From Acanthacorydalis orientalis (Eukaryota; Arthropoda; Insecta; Megaloptera; Corydalidae), in contig CM068322.1 in NCBI GenBank assembly GCA_034766995.1, forward strand, positions 5,669,589-5,733,588: 64,000 nt of DNA. The letters run 5' to 3'. Positions 13,004-23,535 of the stretch are shown in pieces. Every line of letters begins with the position of its first letter. Position 1 is the stretch's first letter. The notes beneath the pieces were generated by a model. The model did not search any database, had not been told where the DNA came from, and worked only from the letters and a program-made list of their open reading frames with translations. Made by a program: the position numbers and the translations under genes.

Positions 13004-14798
13004 TTTTTATTATTTAAAATCTATTTTATTGATTTTAAAATGATAAAAAATGGAATTGGAAAACATTGATCTTTAGGTATTATAATGAATTTTTACCCAA
13101 AATGAAACCGTTCCTTTAAAACTGTTCCCATTTAAAGTTAAATAGAAATATGTATTACATTTTCAGCATATAAATTTAGGAACAACTTTACATCCGATGT
13201 ATTATTGAGTTCTCTCTTATTCAAAAAATTAGCTCAAATATATATTATTTTTTCTTAGATTTCCACTGTATTTGTACAATAGAGCGCGAAGTATATTATT
13301 TTCTTTTTACAATTCCATTTTCGCATATTAGGTAGAATGTTTGATCTATAATTAATATTTTATATTATTAACTTTTGACTTCTACGTATAGAATTCTGTT
13401 AATTTTATATTTCAGGCCTAATATATTATAAAACAAATAAAGAAGGAAAACATAACCGCTTCATTGAAAATGCACAATATTTTATCACTATAAACGAATG
13501 TGGCATAATCGTATATATTATACAAAAATACTAATAAAAATATGATTAAAATATATGAAAAAAATGTTTTTTTGCATTTATAATTATTGTACAAATTTTT
13601 TGGTTAGCAAAAAAATGGGAAAAAAATGATATTGTTTACATATGAAGTAAATTAGTGTAATCTCCCATTTGCAGTAATCTACATAATATCCACTCTGGCG
13701 TGAAAAACACGAACAACCAGTTGTTATAAATAGGTTATTTGTCGGCAAAATTATTATATTTCCAAACAAAAAGACATTTTGGTACACAGTGGGAAACACA
13801 TGAAATCAGACTTCAAAAGTATCACCAAATGGTTAATTTTAAATTTACATGGCGTTATAAACTGTTAACAGATTTTTAAATTTCGTTTATTTTATTAATC
13901 AATCATGCCTTTCTACTAAGTATTTTTTTTATTATATCTTGTTCTAATGAAGAAAATAACGGCCATTTTTTACAAAATCAAATATTTTGTTAATTTTTTA
14001 CTAAAATGTTTTACTTAATGGAAATAATTTGTGAATAACAATTATTTTGAACTGATTTTTTACTGACAATCTTAGTAAAATTTGAATATAATTTTCCATA
14101 TGCCGGATAATCAATTCAGGAACCGATTCTGTTATCTTCAGAGTGCTAACTTATAGAAAAATCTAATTTTTCCATACATTAGTACTTTAGGGTTGATAGT
14201 ATCGTCATTGAAATACCCATAAGCAACAATCAAAAATTGTCAATAATTGTCGTTAATTTTTTTTAACAAAAATGATATTAAAATAAGATTTGAAAGGAAA
14301 TATTTACCTTTCGTGTAGATTTTAGAAATATATAAACAATAATTTTCAGCGAAAACTGAAAATTGACAAACTCGGTTCAATAATTACCTATGTGACGTTG
14401 GACAATCAATCTAAATTCGTTCGAGTGTGAAATGATTTCCAATAACTGGCATTATATTAATATCCGAATGTTCATAACATTTCCTGATACACGACAGTGT
14501 ACATACATGCACGTTCGTAAACGAATGAAAATCCGTTTTGATCCATACGGATGTGTGCGGTATTTATAAGCGTCCGTCACGTCAACATCTATTCAACGGG
14601 TGCATGCATTCTATGTATGTATGTTCATATAATGCGGGTGTTAGAAATCCGAAATTCGATTATCCATTCATTGGCGAATGTATTAGACGCGTTATGTGTA
14701 CGTCGTGTAGGTCCATTGTCGAAGCTGACAAAATATGAAAATAGAGCGGTCGGGTCGAAAAAAAGTTTTCCAGACTGCGCGTGACCTGAAAGTTAGTT
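13004..14798. other. AT-rich sequence ending in a less AT-rich island
   Basis: 13004-14350 is AT-rich without features. From about 14360 to 14790 the composition is clearly more balanced, with many CpG dinucleotides and overlapping short plus-strand frames (14538-14738 and 14551-14784) that resemble no known family. It may be conserved non-coding DNA or an exon of an unseen gene. Nothing decides between these. Confidence 0.3.
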
Positions 14799-14806
14799 AT
14801 ATATAC

Positions 14807-14846
<40 letters not shown>

Positions 14847-14892
14847 GTATATATATACATACATATATATATATATATATGTATGTGTGTAT
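14799..14892. repeat. (TA)n microsatellite with TACATA interruptions
   Basis: TA repeat broken by ACATATACATA and ACGTATA, followed by GTATGTGTGT. Confidence 0.94.
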
Positions 14893-15483
14893 CTGAGTTT
14901 GTCTGTGTGTATGATTTTTTTTATTTTGTCACTATTTTCCGCTCTTCGTTTATTACTCAAGTTGAACGAAAAGTTGTGAGTTTAATAACGGAGTTTTATA
15001 TCCATTTTCTTATACAGAAAATATAAAACAACCAGAATTAGTTCTTGTTCACAAGCTTTTGGAAAGATTCTGCAACATCTTGAAGTTTGTAAATAAGTTT
15101 TATCTGAAAAATTGATTTCTTGATACAGTGACGTAAAATGGAAGTCGTCATAAAATGTGGTGTACTAATCGCTAATATTTCATACGTTCATATTCATAAT
15201 TAGGTATATAACATTTTCTATCTATAGAACAACAATTCTTGTTTGCCAAGAAATAGTTAATGAAATTTAATATTTCTTAGGTAATAAAATAACTGAAGCG
15301 AAAAACAATATATCAACGAAAAGTTAGTTATTCGATTATTTTTAAGCAGTCTTTGTAATTAATTAAATTATCCTATTGAGTTAAAATGTAGTCACCAATT
15401 TTAAGATTTATGATAATGCATATTTAATAATGATTTATAAAAAATCATATCAGAGTCTTAACTATGTTATAGAATTCATTTAA
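14893..15483. other. AT-rich sequence up to the piggyBac insertion
   Basis: No gene. The last four bases, TTAA at 15480-15483, are the left target duplication of the piggyBac element. Confidence 0.5.
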
Positions 15484-15496
15484 CACTAGAACTACC
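15484..15496 (+). repeat. piggyBac left terminal inverted repeat
   Basis: CACTAGAACTACC directly after TTAA. Perfect inverted match to 17144-17156. Confidence 0.9.
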
Positions 15497-15834
15497 GACA
15501 GTTAAGACGAAGCTATTTCTAACAAAACCAGTCAAAATGACTGGTCTTTAAAAAATTCATAATACTAGTAATATAATATTTTTATATTTATTGACTTACT
15601 AGTTTCTTAAAAAAGGAGTTCCATGTTATATAGTACATTTTTGGTATTATATATTAACCCATTTGAGACCATGTTCCCTAAATGAGAATTGGCACATTTT
15701 ATCACTTACACATCAATAAGAATAACAAGTATAATAAAGAATATATGCTTTGGTAAAAAAAAAATAAAAATAAATTTTTATTTCAAAATTAAGCTATTCT
15801 TATAGTATAAAGTAAATTATTAGGTATAAAAAGT

Positions 15835-15960
15835 TATAATTTGTCACATTTCTTACAAACATAGTTTTTCTTTTGAGTGCATTTTCCGTATACATATTTT
15901 TTACAGATATTACAAATGGTGGTAGTCTTATTTAAGAACCTATTTGACACCATTTGCGTG
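15835..15960 (-). pseudogene. piggyBac transposase C-terminal cysteine-rich domain
   Basis: On the minus strand this reads ICNICKKYVYGKCTQKKNYV followed by CKKCDKL and a stop near 15836. The C-x2-C spacing repeated with basic residues between is the zinc-binding C-terminal domain found in piggyBac transposases, which helps recognise the element ends. Just upstream (15965-16110, another frame) is FQLADELATENAVE, the segment that normally joins the catalytic core to this domain. Frames differ, so at least one frameshift separates them. Confidence 0.75.
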
Positions 15961-16109
15961 AACAAAGTGAGGTCTTTGAAGTTGTTTGTACATTAGCTTC
16001 TCGTGATTCCATCACTGGTTTTACATTTTCAACGGCATTTTCAGTGGCAAGTTCATCTGCTAGTTGAAACATAATTTCACCTTTCATAATATTTTTTTGG
16101 CATATCCTG

Positions 16110-16247
16110 TTGGACCGGGTACGTCTTTGAAAATATTATGAAGTGATAATCTTTCAGGACTAGACCCCCTTCTTGTATTTTTTACCTACTGGTTCCGTCT
16201 GCATAAATTTCATTTTGATGATCTCTAGTATACTTTCATTTTCATCT
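16110..16247 (-). pseudogene. Fragment between the piggyBac N and C segments
   Basis: Minus-strand frames give KFMQTEPVGKKYK, then FKDVPGPTGYAKNI, then the C-terminal linker. GPTGYAKNI is the type of motif that follows the last catalytic aspartate region in piggyBac proteins, so nearly all of the ~350-residue catalytic core is missing and the deletion junction lies close to 16200-16250. Confidence 0.5.
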
Positions 16248-16532
16248 TCAGAATTTGAAAGCACTCGAGCACATCTTTTTTTTACGTAAATTCAAAATAT
16301 TTTCAAATTCACTATCACTTTCTGAGAACTCCTGAACATTTTCTTTGTCTAAAAGTTCATTACCACTATTCTCACTGTCAAAAAGTTCATCGTGAATACC
16401 ACATAGTTCATTTTCAATTTCTTCTGGTTCACCTTCACTGTCATAGGGTTCATCATCCTCGATATCAGAGTATTCCATTGGTATATTGTTCAGTTTTTCT
16501 AATAATTCAGAGATTTTTAATCGTTTTGTCAT
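16248..16532 (-). pseudogene. piggyBac transposase N-terminal acidic segment
   Basis: A 94-codon frame starting at ATG 16532 with MTKRLKISELLEKL followed by a run rich in Glu, Asp and Ser (about residues 18-82). An acidic, disordered N-terminus with a short basic start is typical of piggyBac transposases. The frame then ends in KKKMCSSAFKF before the conserved core would begin. The start codon is the first in frame and lies ~620 bp inside the right terminus, leaving room for the promoter and 5' leader. Confidence 0.7.
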
Positions 16533-17143
16533 TTTCAGGACTTATAAAATTAAAATAAAATTAGTGATTACATAAAATATATATTTCTACTAATTTTTCT
16601 CACCTCACACTGATTGAAATAATATGTCATTTATTATAATTTATATAATAACTTTTTTATTATTTATTATATTATATAATATGAATGTAACATTCAACAA
16701 AAACTTTAATACACATTCTACGTATCCAGATCTAAATGAACGACTAAATATATTTTCGAATGAATCCATTAGTTTTGCATTACCATCATGATCAATCCGG
16801 AATTTTCCTAATAATTTTCACCATCATATTGAATGATACGCAGTAAAAATTCAAAGAACATGTGATAAGTTGTACAAAACGAGTAAACTGGTTAATTCGT
16901 GTTCGGTAAACAGATTGCTGGATACTTTTACTCTTTCACAGGTAGCAGTCATTTTGACTGGTATTGGTATAAGTAGCCATGATACAAAATTATTTTGATT
17001 TCGAATAAAAAAAATAAAAATACAATTCATTATACTATTTCCTTAGTTATCGTTACAAGTCATGCCATCGTTGCGACAAAAAAATGTAACATGAAGTAGG
17101 AATTTTAAAATAAAATTGTAAAACCAGTCATTTTAGCTGGTGT

Positions 17144-17156
17144 GGTAGTTCTAGTG
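17144..17156 (-). repeat. piggyBac right terminal inverted repeat
   Basis: GGTAGTTCTAGTG followed by TTAA. Complement of the left repeat with no mismatch. Confidence 0.9.
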
Positions 17157-17299
17157 TTAAATTTATTATAATGATAATAAAAAAAATATTTTCATTCAAA
17201 TATTTTATTAAAATTGAATAATATTTATTTTAAGTATGAGAACGCGACTGATTATTTTCCGGTCTGAAAGTTATATTAATAAACATTTTTTTTTTATTA

Positions 17300-18250
17300 G
17301 GCCGACCACCCGTCGGCCGGCTTAATCATAATTTTATCGTCCGATCCATTCACTCAGCGCTTTGTTTTTGAAAACCTGTATCTGCTTGATGGAAATAGGT
17401 ATGTGTATGTAGGTATGTACAGCTGGTTCCATGTATTATGTTAGTGTAGAATAGCTAATTATGCGTACGCTTAATAAGTATTGATAATTGTGATTAGAGG
17501 TTGAGAAAGACCTTGCATGCTTCCTAAAGGTTACTTAGTTGTTCAATGTAATACCAAGGTTTTGGGTTCTTCCGTCCATTCAATCATTGTATCGTTGAAG
17601 TCTAGGTCTTGTAGTTCCGTTTCAATATTCTGGTTATTGATAAAAATAAGCGATTCCTAGAGTTTAACGGGCACGTACGGTAGTATTCAGCGAGATTATC
17701 GAGATATACTTGCAAATATGCGAGATATAGTTTGCCATAACTGATTGAAGTTGGTGGTGTCACCTGCGTATAGCGCAGTGGTCTACCTTCTCGGTATGTT
17801 GAATATAACGGGAGTCATCATGTTACTCTGCAGGGCGCAACCATTTCTAGGTTTGACACTTGCCATTACTCTCTTTAGATTTATGTATTAAATACAATAT
17901 CACAAGTTAAATGCCATCAGGTGAATCATGTTGTAAAAATGCATGCATATACGAATTTATAGAAGAGGAATGTGTTCCAGAACTTGTCAAAAGCTTTTTT
18001 TAATGTCGATAAGATTGACTCAGGTTACATGTTTCTTATTTGTGCTTGCTTTGTGTTTCATTAGTCGAAAAACCTGCTAAGTATCAATATGATTATGTTT
18101 CATATGAACCGCTCCTTAATCAGGCATTTTATCAACGCTCTTATCAAGAATTTTAAAAGAAGAGTTGTTAATCGGGTTGATTCTGATCGCTTTTCGCTTA
18201 TTTAAACGTCTGATGATATTGTTGATATTGGAAAGTTTGGTTAGCGGTGG
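17300..18250 (-). pseudogene. Jockey-type non-LTR retrotransposon RT relic
   Basis: Conceptual translation of the minus strand, with several frame changes, follows the order of a Jockey/R1-like reverse transcriptase. From 18200 downwards it shows FKILDKSVDKM (the ...LSKILEK block), HMKHNHIDT...QVFRLMKHKAS, then VNLIDIKKAFDKFWN (first catalytic block; Asp kept). Near 17770 is ALYAGDTTNF, where the catalytic YADD box is YAGD. Near 17560-17600 is LGITLNN..TFRKHA, and near 17370 IQVFKNKALSEWI. Endonuclease, RNase H and 3' tail are not seen. The copy is old, since stops and frameshifts occur throughout. Confidence 0.75.
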
Positions 18251-20709
18251 TGAGTGAGGGTTTTTGGCGTGGTAAAAAATCGTTCAACGAAATTATCGAG
18301 ATAACTTGTGTTCGAATGAAGGGTTGTAGGGCACGTCGAATTCATTCTTTTTCAAATATTTGTTATTATTATAGACGACAATATTATGTTTTCACAAACT
18401 TGACGAGTAAAAATATTGATACAAAATGTAACCTGCATTAAACAGTATATAGGAATTGATTTCAAGTTATACATACTGTTTTAAAAATAAGAGAGAATAA
18501 TTGTTCAAATTTTCATTAGATTCGTAACATTTTGTATCTATTCCATATATACTTGGGAAATAGGGGGGATATTGGGAAATTTAAAAATAATATTGACATT
18601 AATTATGATTGATATTAATAATGTTGATAGTTGTAAAATACATAACATTAATTACATAATTACGATAAGTTTTTTAATAAACAAAATCTGGAAAAAAAAT
18701 TTACTTTCGATAATAGAAAGTTTATTTATATATGACAAAAAAATATAATTATAAAATTATTAATAAACTTGTCATTCAATAATTTAAAAACAATGCAATA
18801 CAACTGAATATTATCAAAAATAGTCAGTAAAGATTGTATGTATATTAACTCTCTGTAGATGATGGGGTCGCTATCAAAGTGTAACTAGGAAAAACAACTA
18901 GGTATATAGATACTTTTATAAAAATAATATCATTGTTAGTTATAATACTTAACATAAATGATTTAACTGAAATGGAAACGTGTAAAAAATGACCACTCAT
19001 TAAATACTTAAACGAAATTGGTATCATATCAGTCAATTTAACCTATGTTAAATATTTAAAGAAAACTTCATGTGATAGATATTAACTTCACAAATATATG
19101 TGAATTTGAAATATATTTTTAAAAAAGAAGAAAAGAAAGAGAATTGCAATAAAAATATGTAATTAACTGAAGAAAATAATGAAAAAAATTAGAGTCAACT
19201 TAGCATAATACTAAAATTACTTCAAATAAAAATATAAAAAGGCAAAAGTACCCATTTATTAAAAAGAAAAACAATTATTTCATCAGATAAAAATAACGGA
19301 ATAAGTGAATGAGAGATAAAAGCATTTATGGAAAAATCTCGTGTTGCTGAAATTTCTTTTCAGATAATGACGAAAAAATTGATTCCTTAATTTAAAGTAA
19401 AATTACAGCTAAGTGCATAGAAAATTATTAAAATACTCAATGAATGACCAGATATATAAATGGTAAACAGTCCTAAAATGGATATATGAAACATGTATGA
19501 TGTACTCGGTGATCTTTAATGAATTTAATAGGAATGAAAATAGAAACATTTTTTTAAAAAAGCTTTAAATGTATATTTCTATACTCGGAGCATCTCACTC
19601 AATATAAATCAGTATCTCTACCATATAGCATCGAAAAAAAATTTAAAACATTTGATCTTTTTATCTAATATTTCGTAATAAAATTGAGTTTATTTCTGCA
19701 TAACTATATTATTTTAAAAAATACTTAAATAATATAGATACATTTACAAGTACATTAATATTCTGTAAAGGATGTCATACGACAATACCTATAAATGATT
19801 CCAGTTTTCACAAAGACATTATATTTTCATTATTAGAACATCGTTCTACTTCGAAATTGTTCATTTAATTTTAATGTCAGTACGTTATATAATAACATTT
19901 TGCTGGAGCAAAATTCCTACAAATAGTAAAATTTAAGACGAGGATATGAACTGTTATCAAGTATTGAAACTGAAGTCTATAATATTGAAGTCTTTTACAT
20001 CTATTTATTGTTATATTCATGTAACTGCTTTCTATGTGATTATTAACGACACATCAGAGAGGAAGTCGTTAACGTTGACATCATATTAATATTTGTCGTA
20101 TAATAAAACGACTACCTGTACATTAGAAAGACGTATAGTGTATAGACAAGCAAGTATGAAAATATCTTCAGATCACGACTTAATTACAACTGTTAAATGC
20201 CATTAAGTATACCATCTTTCATACAATCATTCTTGTGCTTTCGTACAAAAGGAAACAAACATTTAATCATTGTCGGAATGAGGAAAAATTATATTATTAT
20301 ATATTTATGGCAACATGTGTACTATTGATTTTTATTTACCTTTACTTTTTTCTTACTTTTGAATTTTTGGAAAATGTAAATATTTTCGTCATTTGAAAAC
20401 TATACGAAACTAAGCACAACAAATAATTCTTGCGTGAAAGTTTTTCAAATTCTAATTATTTTTAATTATTCTCTGATTTTCAAACTACATGTATTTACTG
20501 AGAGATTTATAATGTACTAAATTGTAGCGACGCATAAACTGAGCGTCGAGTTTGTTTTCAATTTAGGACATAAGTTAAAATAAGTTAATTAGAGATCGTA
20601 TACAATTAATTTAAACATTAAGTGAAATGAAAAATCTATTCTCAGAACTATGAAATCGCAGATAATTTAATAATGTGTTTTTTATATAAGATAATGCTTT
20701 GTCACTAGT

Positions 20710-20710
<1 letters not shown>
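18251..20710. other. AT-rich sequence, no gene seen
   Basis: About 2.4 kb without microsatellites or transposon signatures. The frames at 18247-18441 (plus) and 18845-19036 (minus) have no recognised family and look random. Confidence 0.45.
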
Positions 20711-20755
<45 letters not shown>

Positions 20756-20788
20756 GTATATATATATATATATATACATATATATATA
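20711..20788. repeat. (TA)n microsatellite, mariner target
   Basis: TA repeat with CATATGTA and CATATA interruptions. The mariner element beginning at 20789 was inserted into its right edge. Confidence 0.93.
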
Positions 20789-21608
20789 CGTAGGTCATAT
20801 GATAAGTTTGGTCAATTTCTATGATGTGGCACCACTATTAATTTAGTAACGTCACGGCTTTCAAGTGTCATTTTTAAAACTAGCATAGGCGAAATTTTGG
20901 CCAGAAGCGACGCGTTGTCCACGTTCTACAGATGTTTGAAGCGAGCATTGTAGTAATTTCCATAAAAATGAAACAAACAATCAGGCCTTTTTACGTCGAT
21001 TCGTCACCGTGGATGAAATATGGATCTACCACTACACATCCTAGTCGAAACAGCAGTCAAAGTAGTAGACAATGACTAGTGAAAATGAGCCGGAGAAGAC
21101 AAAGATCGTTTTGTCGGCTGGTAATGTAATGGCCGCTGTTTGTAAAGATTCCCAAGGAATCATTCTGAGCGACTATTTAACGAAGAAAAAAACTATAACA
21201 GAAGCTTATTATGCTATATTATCAGACCATTTGAATGAAGAGCTGAAAAAAGAGCCAAGATTGGCGCACAAAAAGTACTCTTTCACCAGAACAACGCGCC
21301 GTTCCATAAATCGACCATCGTAATGGAAAAATTGTACGAATTAGGCTCCGAATTGATTGCTCATCCACGTTATTCTCGAGACTTGGCCCTGTGCGAGTTC
21401 TTCATCTTTCTAAGCTTAAAAACTTGACTCAGTGTGAAGAAATTCTCGAATGAGGATGTCATCACCGCCGTCAATTCCTATTTTGCAGACTTGCTGGAAC
21501 AAGTGTATAGCCCTCAATGGAAATTCTGTTGAGAAATAAAATCGATTTTTTCCAAAAAACAGTGTTTAACTTGCTTTTTTACTATACTTATCGAACGATT
21601 CTCGTATA
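20789..21608 (+). mobile_element. Internally deleted irritans-type mariner
   Basis: About 820 bp between TA dinucleotides, shorter than the usual ~1.3 kb. The ends are imperfect inverted repeats of about 28 bp: the left begins near TACGTAGGTCATATGATAAG, and the right end read in reverse begins TACGAGAATCGTTCGATAAG. This terminus style and the coding remnant are those of irritans-subfamily mariners. The N-terminal HTH part of the transposase is almost entirely missing, so the copy is a deletion derivative that retains both ends. Confidence 0.85.
20880..21533 (+). pseudogene. Broken irritans-type mariner transposase
   Basis: Decayed remains of the linker (20880-20985) lead into FVTVDEIWIYHYT, the first catalytic Asp block, near 21001-21035. 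An 83-codon open stretch at 21072-21323 covers the middle (VLSAGNVMAAVCKDSQGIIL). The second catalytic block is frameshifted: FHQ-type residues near 21285 become SFTRTTRRSI. The third block, near 21385-21402, reads DLALCEFFIF, with Glu where the catalytic Asp should be. It ends with CIALNGNSVEK and a stop near 21533. No active transposase can be made. Confidence 0.82.
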
Positions 21609-21747
21609 TATACTGGCAGGATTGCTAAACTGACCTGAACAATGTATATTTTACAGTCTATAAATATAATTGGTAAACTCAATATAATAAATTTGTATAT
21701 TATGATCTAACAAAATTTCTGTTAATGTTTTTGAAAAAATGATTTAA
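21609..21747. other. Short AT-rich spacer
   Basis: No feature seen between the mariner and the next microsatellite. Confidence 0.4.
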
Positions 21748-21766
21748 ATATATATATATATATATG

Positions 21767-21800
<34 letters not shown>
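21748..21800. repeat. (TA)n microsatellite
   Basis: TA repeat with a GTATGTA interruption. Confidence 0.93.
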
Positions 21801-21802
<2 letters not shown>

Positions 21803-23292
21803 ATATCTAATTAGTTGTATTTTTTTATTTATTCATTATATCTGAATTTTGAAGATAGTGGAACCTGCCCCGTGTTTTTTGTTCGACAGTCAATCAACAA
21901 CTAAGATTTATTTTAGCCTTGTTCTGTACGCGTTGAATACAAGCCTTTAGAATTATTCTACATCCAGTTTCATTTATATGAATTTATGGTGTAAAATTCG
22001 ATAATAATAATACTTATACAATAATTATAATGTTACAATGTATGATACTTCTCGAAACATTCATTGGAAGATTGCCACTCACAACACTCACAATAATAAA
22101 GTGTTTATTTTATTTTTAGCTGACTTTCTCCTCTGGTTGACCATTCAGTGAATTTCTTTCATTTTTCTACATACAACTGATTTTTAATTTGAAATTTGCC
22201 ATTTAACCGTTCTTTTTATTCGATTAAAACCAGCAGGTCGTAATAGAAAGCTTGTAGAAATTTTCTTAGCATTTGTTGCACTAATAATTTTTATAATTCA
22301 TTATGTGATATATGTTTTTGATCGACTTGTCTTATTCAAACAACTTGTTTAATATGTTGGGATTGATTATACTTCTTTTAATTTCCTCATAAAAATAGGT
22401 TTTGTCAAAATTTTAATCGCTACCTTAGGAAAGAATATATTGTTGAGTTTTTTCTACGTTACATATATGATGTGTATAATTCCCTATTTTAATTAGTTTT
22501 TAAACTTATTGTATACTTCTTTTATGCAGAAATCTTTTAATTTTTTTCTATTCTAAAGTATAATATACTCTAAGCATTGTCACAACTTGTTTGTAGTTCT
22601 AAAATAATAATTTTTGATTACATCTACAATAAACAATTATATTTGTAATGATAAATTGTAAATGAGATAGTTTCTTCGGTATTTTTTTTAACTTTATTTG
22701 TTATAAGAAACTCTATTGGCAATATTTTTTTTGACAAGATTAGATTTTTATAGTACGTATCTATATAAATAGGATATCCAACACTATCAAAATTTGAATA
22801 TAACGTTTTATGCTTGTGCATGCTAACAATTAAGGTTTTGTAAAAAAAATGCGATATTAAACTGTCATATAATCATTAAGACAAAATTCAAGAGATAAAG
22901 TGTGGCAAATATAAAAAATTTAAATGAAAAAGGAGCATATGTGTGTATATATATATATATTATTAATTTTTATTTGCCGGATTCCTCTATATTACATGAT
23001 AATATAGTATACTCTTAATATAGATTCTATTATAACAAATGAAAATAATTGAAACACTGAAAATTATTAATTGAAAATTAATATCTATCTAATTATTAAT
23101 TGAAAATTATTAATTTTAGAAATTAAATTCTTCAAGTAAAAAAAGACAATACCATAGTGTTTCAAGATTATTACTATTTTAATAAATACTATTTAAATCA
23201 TATTTAACGACATTTCTAATGCTCCGACCGAACACTATAATAATTATGCATGTTTATATATTTATATAGAGAAGTTTCTCGTTTATAATATA

Positions 23293-23293
<1 letters not shown>
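21801..23293. other. AT-rich sequence, no gene seen
   Basis: No transposon or gene signature. 23050-23125 contains a small direct repeat of TTATTAATTGAAAATTA. Confidence 0.4.

Positions 23294-23352
<59 letters not shown>
23294..23352. repeat. Compound (TA)n(GA)n microsatellite
   Basis: About 33 bp of TA followed by 26 bp of GA, directly abutting the foldback MITE. Confidence 0.95.
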
Positions 23353-23535
23353 TGAATCAATTTAGGCTTCTACATGGATGTATCACAAAAATTAAAAAAA
23401 TGAATGTTATTTTTTATTAAGTATTTTAATTCACTACAAAAATACAATTGAACTAAAATACTAAATAAAAATCATGATTTTTTTAGTTTTTGCTATTTTT
23501 TTAATACTTTTATGTGGAAGCCTAAGGTGAATCAT
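23353..23535. mobile_element. Foldback MITE family, copy A
   Basis: About 183 bp made almost entirely of two inverted arms of about 85-90 bp. The left arm starts TGAATCAATTTAGGCTTCTA; the right arm, read in reverse, starts TGATTCACCTTAGGCTTCCA. Arms share AAAATTAAAAAAAT-type A-rich blocks and converge on ACAATTGAACTAAAATAC. The same structure recurs at 42838-43032. There is no coding capacity. Superfamily is uncertain; both copies sit next to (TA)n, which would suit a Tc1/mariner-type TA target. Confidence 0.78.

Larger units (their letters stand above)
15484..17156 (-). mobile_element. Internally deleted piggyBac-family element
   Basis: The element is 1673 bp, flanked on both sides by TTAA (15480-15483 and 17157-17160), the hallmark piggyBac target duplication. 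Its ends are 13-bp inverted repeats, CACTAGAACTACC at 15484 and the complement at 17144-17156. Just inside each end is a subterminal palindromic motif (CCAGTCAAAATGACTGG at 15527-15543, and CCAGTCATTTTAGCTGG at 17124-17140), as expected for piggyBac ends. The coding strand is minus. It keeps an acidic N-terminal segment and a cysteine-rich C-terminal segment of transposase but has lost the DDD catalytic domain between them. It is therefore non-autonomous, mobilisable only in trans. Confidence 0.88.

Noticed and set aside
15655..15675. TTAACCCATTTGAGACC inside the piggyBac element, like another piggyBac end
   Set aside because: No matching opposite end within the element. It may be a nested end or chance, and is too weak to annotate.
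17761..17800. GCGCAGTGGTCTACC string suggesting a tRNA-like or SINE promoter
   Set aside because: It falls inside the RT relic, where it encodes the decayed YADD-box region on the other strand, and no cloverleaf arms could be paired.
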